NCBI GenBank assembly: GCA_027068245.1
Contig: JAMOUF010000270.1
Span: 1-6,150 of the forward strand
Origin: Campylobacterales bacterium
GTDB lineage: Bacteria > Campylobacterota > Campylobacteria > Campylobacterales > Nitratiruptoraceae
Direction: 5' to 3'
Length of the DNA stretch: 6,150 bases
Position numbers and translations under genes: made by a program. Numbering within the stretch: position 1 is the stretch's first letter; each line of letters opens with the position of its first letter. The notes under the pieces were generated by a model that was not told where the DNA came from, did not search any database, and was given only the letters and a program-made list of their open reading frames with translations. Shown piece by piece: positions 1 to 6,150 of this stretch.

Positions 1-1014
1 CTAGATTTTATCTTCTGCGTAACCTTTTTGGCGGCACTGCTGCAATATAGGGAGCATTTCGCAACCACGGCCTTTTCCACAGCCCTTTTGAACCTCTCTT
101 TAATCTCGGCTCTACTTTTATTCAAAGAGGCTCCAAAGCTCGATATGGTTTACTATCTGAGCCTTGCTGTGCTTGTAGGCGGTTTTTTACAGCTGGCACT
201 TCATCTTTATATGGCCGCAAGGTTTGGGATACTCAAACGGCTCCTTCTGGCTCTTTTTTTTATGCGTAAGAAATTTGCCGCAGTAAAAGATGAGATAAAG
301 CTCTTTTACAAAAATTTCTTTCCCGCCATCATAGGAAACTCCACGGCTCAGATTAGCGCCTTTTTGGATACCTGGCTGGCCTCATTCTTACACAGTGGTG
401 CCATAAGTTACCTATATTATGCCAACAGAGTCTTCCAGCTGCCCCTGGCGCTCTTTGCCATCGCAACCGCTACGGCGCTTTTTCCAACCGTCTCAAAGGC
501 GATTAGGGACAACGACGAAAAAAAGGCCCTACGAAACATAAAAAGAAGTTTCTGGATACTATGCACCCTTTTGACGCTCTCCTTTTTGGGAGGTTTTTTA
601 CTCTCAAATGAGATTACCGCCCTTTTGTTCGAAAGGGGCTCCTTTACCCACCAAGATACCCAAAACACCGCCCTTGTGTTGAGGATGTATATGTTAGGGC
701 TTTTGCCATACGGGCTTGGCAAGCTTTTTAGTCTTTGGATATATGCCTCCCAAAACCAGCTGAAAGCGGCAAAGATATCCTCCTACTCACTTTTGGCAAA
801 CGTCGCGCTCTCATTGGCCCTGATATATCCTCTTAAAGAGGCGGGACTGGCTCTGGCATCGAGCCTGTCCGGATATATATTTTTCTATCTGACGATAAAA
901 GAGTTTGGATTTTCGCGATTTTTATCTATTTTAAAAGATAGATTTGCTATATATCTGTTTGTTTTGGTTATCATTGAGTTGAGCGCTATTTTAATCTTAA
1001 AGGCTATTTTATGA
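1..1014 (+). CDS. murJ: MurJ lipid II flippase (MviN family), 5'-truncated by the window edge
   Basis: Inner-membrane flippase of the MOP superfamily that moves lipid II from the cytoplasmic to the periplasmic face for peptidoglycan synthesis. The frame is open from base 1 with no stop, so the gene starts left of the window; the in-frame TTG at 28 is internal. About 337 residues are visible. About ten hydrophobic segments can be seen, separated by a basic cytoplasmic stretch (visible residues about 78-100). The conserved block YYANRVFQLPLALFAIATA has its Arg at visible residue 143, which I align with the essential Arg270 of E. coli MurJ, so about 125-130 N-terminal residues are missing and the full protein would be about 465 residues. 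The family motif LFERGSFT follows near residue 210. The protein ends after the segment equivalent to TM13 of E. coli MurJ, with no TM14 (see findings). Its TGA overlaps the cysS ATG. Family assignment is confident. Confidence 0.93.
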   Translation, partial: LDFIFCVTFLAALLQYREHFATTAFSTALLNLSLISALLLFKEAPKLDMVYYLSLAVLVGGFLQLALHLYMAARFGILKRLLLALFFMRKKFAAVKDEIKLFYKNFFPAIIGNSTAQISAFLDTWLASFLHSGAISYLYYANRVFQLPLALFAIATATALFPTVSKAIRDNDEKKALRNIKRSFWILCTLLTLSFLGGFLLSNEITALLFERGSFTHQDTQNTALVLRMYMLGLLPYGLGKLFSLWIYASQNQLKAAKISSYSLLANVALSLALIYPLKEAGLALASSLSGYIFFYLTIKEFGFSRFLSILKDRFAIYLFVLVIIELSAILILKAIL

Positions 1015-2405
1015 AAATTTTCGACAGCTCCAAAAAAAGAGTGTGCGATTTTAAACCGTTGAAAGAGAAAAGAGTGACAATCTACGCCTGCGGGCCAACC
1101 GTCTACGACGACGCCCATTTGGGGCACGCCAGAAGCTCCATCGTATTCGATTTGCTGCGTCGGGTATTGATGGCTTTGGGGTATGAGGTCACATTTATGA
1201 AAAACTTCACCGATATAGATGACAAAATCATAAAAAAGATGCGACAAAGCGGTAAAAGCCTGGAGGAGATTACCTCCCATTACATACGCAGATACCTGGA
1301 GGATATGGATGCCCTTGGCGTTTTAAGGGCCGATATAGAGCCAAAGGCCACCGAGAGCCTTGAGGCAATGATCGATATGATAGAGAGCCTTTTGAAAAAG
1401 GGTTGCGCCTACAAAATAGACGGGGATATCTATTTCGATACGTCGAAGGATGGGAGATACTGCTCTTTAAGCCAAAGGTGTGACGAGGAGAGCCTAAGCC
1501 GGATAGAGCCAAACCCGAAAAAGAGAAATCCGGCAGATTTCGCTCTTTGGAAGGGGTGCAAGGATGAAAAAGATGTCTGTTTCGACTCCCCCTTTGGGCC
1601 TGGCAGGCCAGGATGGCACATCGAGTGCAGCGCCATGATAAAAAAACATCTGGCCTATCCCGACACCCCATGTCAGATAGATATACACGGCGGAGGCGCG
1701 GACCTTTTCTTTCCCCATCACGAAAACGAAGCGGCCCAGACAAGATGCGCCTGCGGCCAGGAGCTTGCATGCTACTGGATGCATAACGGTTTTGTAACCA
1801 TAAGCGGCGAGAAGATGAGTAAGTCACTGGGAAACAGCTTTTTCGTAAAAGACGCCCTGAAGGTCTATGACGGGGAGATTCTCAGGTTCTATCTGCTCTC
1901 CACCCACTACAGACAGAACCTCAACTTCAACGAAGAGGACCTTCTATCCTCCAAAAAGAGGCTCGATAAAATCTACAGGCTCAAAAAGAGGCTTTATGGC
2001 GTAAAACCCTCACAGGTGCAAAAAGAGTTCAAAGAGGCCCTTTTGGAGGCCCTTGGCAACGACTTGAACATCTCAAAGGCACTTAGCGTGGTGGACGAGT
2101 TCGTAAAAGAGGCAAACGAGAGGCTCGATAAAAACCCAAAAGAGAAGGAGTTCAAAAAGGAGGCTATGGCAAATATCGAATATCTGGGCTCTTTGCTGGG
2201 TATCGGCCAAAAGGATGCGTATGAGTATTTCCAGATGGGAATCGACGATGAGACCAAAAAGAGGATAGAAGCTTTGATAAATGAGAGAAAAGAGGCAAAA
2301 AAAAGCAAAGATTTCAACAAAGCGGACGCCATTAGAGAAGAGCTTAGGCAGATGGGTATAGCCATAATGGATACGCCCCAGGGAACCGTTTGGGAGAAGA
2401 TTTGA
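1011..2405 (+). CDS. cysS: Cysteinyl-tRNA synthetase (class I)
   Basis: Cytoplasmic enzyme that charges tRNA-Cys with cysteine using ATP. It is 464 residues, the usual length, and appears complete. The class I signatures are present: HLGH (residues 36-39, the HIGH motif) and KMSKS (268-272). The Zn site that selects cysteine is intact by alignment to E. coli: Cys27 in YACGPTVYD, Cys206 in GWHIECSAM, His236 and Glu240 in FPHHENE. The TDIDDKII block (67-74) is also conserved. The C-terminal third is a Lys/Glu-rich helical DALR-type region ending in the usual short tail (DTPQGTVWE). The ATG overlaps the murJ stop as ATGA, with a weak AAAGG ribosome site at 999-1003, suggesting coupling to murJ. 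One oddity is 12 cysteines, all in the first 254 residues and ten of them between 132 and 254. The identification is essentially certain. Confidence 0.98.
   Translation: MKIFDSSKKRVCDFKPLKEKRVTIYACGPTVYDDAHLGHARSSIVFDLLRRVLMALGYEVTFMKNFTDIDDKIIKKMRQSGKSLEEITSHYIRRYLEDMDALGVLRADIEPKATESLEAMIDMIESLLKKGCAYKIDGDIYFDTSKDGRYCSLSQRCDEESLSRIEPNPKKRNPADFALWKGCKDEKDVCFDSPFGPGRPGWHIECSAMIKKHLAYPDTPCQIDIHGGGADLFFPHHENEAAQTRCACGQELACYWMHNGFVTISGEKMSKSLGNSFFVKDALKVYDGEILRFYLLSTHYRQNLNFNEEDLLSSKKRLDKIYRLKKRLYGVKPSQVQKEFKEALLEALGNDLNISKALSVVDEFVKEANERLDKNPKEKEFKKEAMANIEYLGSLLGIGQKDAYEYFQMGIDDETKKRIEALINERKEAKKSKDFNKADAIREELRQMGIAIMDTPQGTVWEKI
2393..2396 (+). promoter_or_regulatory. Ribosome binding site deciding the TTG start of the ABC transporter
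   Basis: GGAG lies inside the last cysS codons, 5 bases before TTG at 2402. It favours that start, whose TTGA overlaps the cysS stop, over the in-frame TTG at 2390. The upstream TTG also has a purine run (AGGGA, 2380-2384) at similar spacing, so the choice is a preference, not proof. The N-terminus from 2402 (MKILKRFWPYIKDYK) looks like the usual start of MsbA-type proteins in this phylum. Confidence 0.55.
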
Positions 2406-4108
2406 AAATCCTAAAAAGGTTCTGGCCCTATATAAAAGATTATAAACTCCACTTCACTTTTGCCATTATCGGTATGGTGGCCGCGGCTTTGGGCACAAGC
2501 TCCACCGCGTATCTGGTAAAACCGGTTCTGGACGAGATATTTATAAACAAAGACGAGGCGATGCTGAAACTTCTGCCTCCGTTGGTTATCGTGGTATATC
2601 TGCTAAAGGGTCTTGGAAAATTTATCCAGGTCTACTATACCGAGTATATAGGCCAGGATATCATCAGACGAATCAGAGAGCGGATGTTAAAAAGTCTGCT
2701 CTTTATGCCCTACTCCTACTTTATAAACCAGCCAAGCGGCGAACTTATAAGCAGGCTTACAAACGACATAAACCGGATAAAAAACGTTGTGGCGAATATG
2801 ATACCGGACCTCTTAAGAGAGAGTCTGACCATTTTGGCCCTTACCGCCGTGGTGATATACCAAAGTCCAAAACTTGCTCTTTATTTTCTCGTGATTATGC
2901 CCCTGGCTGTAGTTCCTTTGAATATTTTGGCGAAAAAGATGAAAAAGGCCTCCACAAAATCACAGGAGAAAATCTCCCAGCTCACCACGCACCTAAGCGA
3001 GATTTTCAACAATATAGAGCTTATAAAAGCCGAGGCCAGGGAGAAAAACGAATTGAAAAGGTTTGCGGGGCACAACAGGGACTTTTTCGATATAACCCTG
3101 AAACAGATAAGAATAAGCGAGTCGGTTAGTCCTTTGATGGAGGTTTTGGGAGCCGTAATCATAGCTCTGGTGATATATATTGGCGGGATGGAGGTGATAA
3201 ATGGAGAGATATCCACGGGAACCTTCTTCTCGTTTATGACAGCGCTTTTTATGCTCTACACACCCATTAAAAACGTCTCCAAACTCTACAACAAACTCCA
3301 GGACGCCGTAGCGGCTGCCGAGAGGATTTTTGACATAATCGACCTGGTTCCGGATATAAAAAGCGGCTCCAAAGAGCCGCCAAAGGATTTCAACACCCTT
3401 TGCTTCGATAATGTCACTCTCAATTACGGCAGCAAAGAGGCCTTGAGGGATGTAAGCTTTTGTGCCACGAAAAACGAGATAACGGCGATTGCCGGTGACA
3501 GCGGCAGCGGCAAAAGCTCCATCATAAACCTTATAGTCCGGTTCTTCGACCCCACATCCGGAAAAATCACCATAGACGGCGTCGATTTAAAAGAGCTTGA
3601 TTTGGAGAAACTTAGAAAAAAGATAGCGTTGGTGACGCAGCGGGTCTATCTCTTTCAAGAGAGTATCGCAAAAAACGTATCTGGTGAAGAGAATTACGAC
3701 AAAGAGCGCGTGGTGGAGTCTTTGAAAAAGGCCAACGCCTATGAATTCGTAAAAAGTCTGCCGTACGGCATCGAGACACTCTTAAGCGAATCTGGAGCCA
3801 ACCTCAGCGGCGGCCAAAGACAGAGGCTGGCGATAGCCAGAGCACTATATAAAGATGCCAAAATCATCATATTCGACGAGGCCACCAGCGCACTTGACAG
3901 AAAGAGCGAGGAGGAGATACTCAAGACCCTAAAACGGATATCGAAGGATAAAATCGTCATAATCATCTCGCACAACCTGCCCTCCGTCACCTTTGCCGAT
4001 AAAATATTGTTTATGAAAAATGGTAAACTTATATGCAAAGGAAAACACGAAAAGCTTATGGAAAGTTGTGAGGAATACAGAAAACTCTATGATAAATTTA
4101 CCACATAA
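2402..4108 (+). CDS. msbA: MsbA-type ABC exporter (fused permease and ATPase), probable lipid A flippase
   Basis: A half-transporter of 568 residues that should act as a homodimer in the inner membrane. The N-terminal exporter domain has about six membrane helices (roughly 16-38, 56-78, 137-153, 157-177 and two between about 237 and 290) and the coupling stretch GELISRLTNDINRI (113-126). The ATPase domain is complete: Walker A GDSGSGKSS (365-373), Q-loop Gln413, signature LSGGQ (468-472), Walker B IIIFDEATSALD with Asp492 and Glu493, and switch His524. An active ATPase is therefore expected. The lipid A role rests on resemblance to MsbA and on the Campylobacter msbA at the same locus, as I recall it; a multidrug or other lipid exporter cannot be excluded. 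The start is TTG at 2402, overlapping the cysS stop by 4 bases; TTG at 2390 would add four residues. The linker between the two domains carries a strong hairpin (separate entry). Confidence 0.85.
   Translation: MKILKRFWPYIKDYKLHFTFAIIGMVAAALGTSSTAYLVKPVLDEIFINKDEAMLKLLPPLVIVVYLLKGLGKFIQVYYTEYIGQDIIRRIRERMLKSLLFMPYSYFINQPSGELISRLTNDINRIKNVVANMIPDLLRESLTILALTAVVIYQSPKLALYFLVIMPLAVVPLNILAKKMKKASTKSQEKISQLTTHLSEIFNNIELIKAEAREKNELKRFAGHNRDFFDITLKQIRISESVSPLMEVLGAVIIALVIYIGGMEVINGEISTGTFFSFMTALFMLYTPIKNVSKLYNKLQDAVAAAERIFDIIDLVPDIKSGSKEPPKDFNTLCFDNVTLNYGSKEALRDVSFCATKNEITAIAGDSGSGKSSIINLIVRFFDPTSGKITIDGVDLKELDLEKLRKKIALVTQRVYLFQESIAKNVSGEENYDKERVVESLKKANAYEFVKSLPYGIETLLSESGANLSGGQRQRLAIARALYKDAKIIIFDEATSALDRKSEEEILKTLKRISKDKIVIIISHNLPSVTFADKILFMKNGKLICKGKHEKLMESCEEYRKLYDKFTT
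3353..3380 (-). terminator. Possible antisense intrinsic terminator inside the ABC transporter gene
   Basis: Read on the minus strand, bases 3380 to 3363 form a perfect GC-rich 7-bp stem (GCGGCTC / GAGCCGC) with a 4-base TTTG loop. It is followed at once by TTTTT and then ATAT (3362 to about 3354). That is the canonical shape of a Rho-independent terminator. On the plus strand the A-run precedes the hairpin and no T-run follows, so it should not stop the operon's own transcription. It sits in the linker between the membrane and ATPase domains (residues KSGSKEPPK), where protein constraint should be low. The structure is seen directly; its function is inferred and chance is possible. Confidence 0.35.
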
Positions 4109-4112
4109 GGAG
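4107..4112 (+). promoter_or_regulatory. Ribosome binding site of pyrD
   Basis: AAGGAG, the best ribosome binding site in the window, lies 5 bases before TTG at 4118 and shares its first two bases with the TAA stop of the ABC gene. It supports the non-ATG start of pyrD. It also means ribosomes finishing the upstream gene stop on top of the site, which favours reinitiation. Confidence 0.75.
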
Positions 4113-4117
4113 TTCAG

Positions 4118-5173
4118 TTGAACTATGAGAGCATAAAGAAGATACTGTTTAAATTCGACCCGGAAACCGCCCACCATATGGCGGAGTTCTTTTTCGAGCT
4201 GGCAAACCTCATGCCGCCGGTTTTAAAACTGCTTGAAAAGGAGTTTCTGGTAGAGGATGAGAGACTTACGCAAAAACTCTTTGGCAAAGAGTTCAAAAAT
4301 CCCGTTGGAATAGCAGCCGGGTTCGACAAAAACGCCACCATGGTAAGAACACTTCACGCACTTGGCTTTGGATATGTTGAGGTTGGGACGGTTACTCCAA
4401 AACCCCAAATCGGCAACGAAAAACCGAGGCTTTTTAGATATCCTAAGTATGAGTCTTTGCAAAATGCCATGGGTTTTAATAACGATGGAGCCGAGGTAAT
4501 CTCACAAAGGCTAAAAAGAGTCTATCCGGCCTCTTTTCCAATAGGGGTTAATATCGGCAAGAACAAGGATACTCCACAAGAGAGGGCCCTTGAGGACTAT
4601 AAATACCTTATAGAGACTTTCAAAAATATCTGCGACTATCTGGTTATAAACATATCCAGCCCCAATACGCCGGGCCTTAGGGATTTACAAAACGAGAGGT
4701 TTGTAAGCGAGCTTTTCGATATGGCTACATCCCTGACGACAAAGCCAATCCTTTTAAAAATCGCTCCGGATATGGATATAAAGAGCGCACTCAAAATCTG
4801 CTCCATGGCGGTAGACAGCGGGGCTGCCGGAATTATAGCCAACAACACCTCCACAGACTATACCCTGTTAAAAGGGGCTCTGGATTTTGGCGGTATCAGC
4901 GGCAAAGTCATAAAAGAAAAAAGTTACGAATTTTTCAAGGAGATTGCAAAGGAGCTATACTCCAAAACGGTTTTGATAAGTGTCGGGGGAATCGATTCTC
5001 CTCAGGAGGCCTACAGGCGCATTAAAGCTGGAGCGAGTCTTATTCAGATTTATACCGCCTTCATCTACAAAGGCCCATCTTTGGTTAAAGATATAAACAT
5101 TTCTTTGATAGAATACCTGAAAAAAGATGGCTTTAACCATATAAGCGAAGCCGTAGGAGCGGATTTGAGATGA
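4118..5173 (+). CDS. pyrD: Dihydroorotate dehydrogenase (quinone), class 2
   Basis: Oxidises dihydroorotate to orotate, the fourth step of de novo UMP synthesis, passing electrons through FMN to membrane quinone (probably menaquinone in this phylum). It is 351 residues against about 336 in E. coli. The N-terminal helical extension typical of the membrane-associated class 2 enzymes is present (residues 1-40, with KILFKFDPETAHH). The FMN barrel follows: AAGFDKN (66-72), the EVGTVTPKPQ block, MGFNN, INIGKNKDTP, and NISSPNTPGLR, where Ser181 aligns with the catalytic Ser175 of E. coli. This serine, rather than cysteine, marks class 2. Near the C-terminus are VGGIDS and AGASLIQIYTAFIYKGP, the phosphate-binding end of the barrel. 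The TTG start is supported by AAGGAG 5 bases upstream and by the family-typical N-terminus. It lies 9 bases after the ABC gene and overlaps the next gene by ATGA. Highly confident. Confidence 0.97.
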   Translation: MNYESIKKILFKFDPETAHHMAEFFFELANLMPPVLKLLEKEFLVEDERLTQKLFGKEFKNPVGIAAGFDKNATMVRTLHALGFGYVEVGTVTPKPQIGNEKPRLFRYPKYESLQNAMGFNNDGAEVISQRLKRVYPASFPIGVNIGKNKDTPQERALEDYKYLIETFKNICDYLVINISSPNTPGLRDLQNERFVSELFDMATSLTTKPILLKIAPDMDIKSALKICSMAVDSGAAGIIANNTSTDYTLLKGALDFGGISGKVIKEKSYEFFKEIAKELYSKTVLISVGGIDSPQEAYRRIKAGASLIQIYTAFIYKGPSLVKDINISLIEYLKKDGFNHISEAVGADLR

Positions 5174-6150
5174 GAGCGTTACTGACAATACTAATATTTA
5201 TAGGGGGATTGATGGGTAGCAGTTTACCAAAATTTTACACTGAAAAACTACAAAACGGGCTTGAGGTGGTAGTGATACCTATGAATAGGGGCAGTGAGGT
5301 TATAACCACCGATATAATCTACAAAGTGGGAAGCAGAAACGAGCTTATGGGAAAAAGCGGTATAGCCCATATGTTGGAGCATCTGAACTTCAAATCCACC
5401 AAACACCTCAAAGCCGGAGAGTTCGACGAGATAGTAAAAAGTTTTGGAGGCGTTGACAACGCTTCTACCGGGTTCGATTTTACGCACTATTTCATAAAAA
5501 GCGCATCAAGAAACCTGGATAAGTCGCTGTGGCTTTTTGCGGAGCTTATGGAAAACCTCAAATTAGACAAGGAGGAGTTCGAGACGGAGCGGGAGGTGGT
5601 AGCCGAAGAGAGAAGATGGAGAACGGATAACAACCCGATGGGATATCTCTATTTTAGGCTTTTTAACAACACCTTCATCTATCACTCCTACCACTGGACC
5701 CCGATAGGGTTTATGAACGACATCCTGAACTGGACCATAGAGGATATCAGAAACTTTCACAAAACCTACTACCAGCCCAAAAACGCCATAGTGCTGGTCG
5801 TGGGCGACGTGGAGCCGCAGGAGGTGTTTAAGCTGACTAAAAAACATTTCTCGCATATAAAAAACTGCTGCCCCATTCCAAAGGTGCATCAGGTAGAACC
5901 GAAACAGGAGGGGGCAAAAAGAGTCTATATACATCGCCAAAGCGAGGTGGATATGATTGCCATAACCTTTCACATACCAAATTTCCAACACCCCGACCAG
6001 ACCGCGCTCTTTGCTTTGAGCGAGCTTCTAAGCAGCGGCAAGAGCAGCAGGCTGTATAAAAAACTGGTGGACGAAAAAAAGATGGTAAATACTATTTACG
6101 CCTACAATATGGACCTGAAAGACCCAGGGGTGTTTCTGTTTTTGGCCGTT
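5170..6150 (+). CDS. Exported M16 family zinc peptidase, 3'-truncated by the window edge
   Basis: Metallopeptidase of the pitrilysin / processing-peptidase-like M16 family, probably periplasmic. The frame stays open for 327 codons to the last base, so the C-terminus is missing; a typical relative is about 410-450 residues. A short hydrophobic N-terminus (MRALLTILIFIGGLMGSS) looks like a signal peptide, with possible cleavage around residues 16-18 and no lipobox. The inverted zinc motif HxxEH is at His67, Glu70, His71. The third ligand is probably Glu147 in EREVVAEERRWR, 76 residues after His71, with the accompanying acidic Glu140 seven residues earlier, as in active members. NASTGFDFTHYF (97-108) is the usual conserved block. 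A second M16 subdomain begins near residue 255. The ATG overlaps the pyrD stop as ATGA, and AGGAG at 5155-5159 lies 10 bases upstream. Its substrate is unknown. It resembles the peptidase after pyrD in Campylobacter and Helicobacter (called PqqE in H. pylori), but a role in PQQ synthesis is not supported. Confidence 0.93.
   Translation, partial: MRALLTILIFIGGLMGSSLPKFYTEKLQNGLEVVVIPMNRGSEVITTDIIYKVGSRNELMGKSGIAHMLEHLNFKSTKHLKAGEFDEIVKSFGGVDNASTGFDFTHYFIKSASRNLDKSLWLFAELMENLKLDKEEFETEREVVAEERRWRTDNNPMGYLYFRLFNNTFIYHSYHWTPIGFMNDILNWTIEDIRNFHKTYYQPKNAIVLVVGDVEPQEVFKLTKKHFSHIKNCCPIPKVHQVEPKQEGAKRVYIHRQSEVDMIAITFHIPNFQHPDQTALFALSELLSSGKSSRLYKKLVDEKKMVNTIYAYNMDLKDPGVFLFLAV

Noticed and set aside
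28..30. TTG at 28 as the start of the first gene
   Set aside because: The frame is open back to base 1 and the protein lacks the first quarter of MurJ, so this codon is internal.
254..261. Run of eight T in murJ, considered as a phase-variation tract (also eight A at 2297-2304 in cysS)
   Set aside because: Both are ordinary Phe or Lys codon runs in essential genes whose frames continue intact. Phase-variable tracts in this phylum are mostly long G or C runs.
1588..1618. GGCCT / AGGCC and CCTGG / CCAGG short inverted repeats in cysS
   Set aside because: Stems are only 5 bp, mutually exclusive, have no T-run, and encode the invariant GPGRPGWH zinc-site region.
1270..1827. Minus-strand open frame of 185 codons opposite cysS
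   Set aside because: It lies wholly antisense to a conserved, intact cysS. Its translation is rich in Arg, Ser and Pro with no recognisable domain, as expected of a shadow frame.
1957..2133. 15-base direct repeat AGAGGCTCGATAAAA at 1957-1971 and 2119-2133 in cysS
   Set aside because: Both copies encode the same short charged pattern (RLDK) in the helical C-terminal region. There is no further similarity around them, so it is low-complexity codon use and not a mobile or recombination repeat.
3759..3770. Perfect 12-base palindrome TGCCGTACGGCA, considered as an operator
   Set aside because: It encodes the conserved LPYG stretch of the ATPase domain deep inside the gene, with no promoter nearby, so chance and protein constraint explain it.
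5563..5991. Minus-strand open frame of 142 codons opposite the M16 peptidase
   Set aside because: The plus strand here encodes a conserved catalytic domain. The minus frame shows no family motif and no convincing ribosome site.

Overview
The window looks like a chromosomal housekeeping segment from a member of the Campylobacterota (Epsilonproteobacteria). The clues are the protein sequences themselves, heavy use of ATA for Ile and AGA/AGG for Arg, TTG start codons, and the gene order. From memory, cysS - msbA-like ABC transporter - pyrD - M16 peptidase matches Campylobacter jejuni Cj0802-Cj0805, and pyrD - M16 peptidase - dapA matches Helicobacter pylori HP1011-HP1013. The genus cannot be fixed from sequence alone. 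The moderate GC content and codon use would fit a free-living sulfur- or hydrogen-oxidising lineage better than a host-adapted Campylobacter or Helicobacter, but this is only an impression.

Layout, all on the + strand with almost no non-coding DNA: (1) the C-terminal two thirds of murJ, the lipid II flippase, entering from the left edge (1-1014); (2) cysS, cysteinyl-tRNA synthetase (1011-2405); (3) an MsbA-type ABC exporter (2402-4108); (4) pyrD, class 2 dihydroorotate dehydrogenase (4118-5173); (5) the N-terminal part of an exported M16 zinc peptidase running off the right edge (5170 to the end). Three of the four junctions are 4-base start/stop overlaps (ATGA, TTGA, ATGA). The fourth is a 9-base gap whose ribosome binding site shares bases with the upstream stop codon. 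This is the architecture of one translationally coupled operon. No promoter or terminator for the operon is certain in the window, and there is no gene-free stretch to describe.

Functionally the genes mix envelope assembly (MurJ flips lipid II; the ABC protein probably flips the lipid A core), protein synthesis (CysS), pyrimidine synthesis coupled to the quinone pool (PyrD) and an envelope-located protease. No mobile element, CRISPR array, tRNA, rRNA or clear sign of horizontal transfer was seen, and I found no undescribed system. The points most worth a second look are a textbook intrinsic-terminator shape pointing antisense inside the ABC gene, a MurJ that appears to stop one transmembrane helix short of the E. 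coli protein, and an unusually cysteine-rich cysteinyl-tRNA synthetase.
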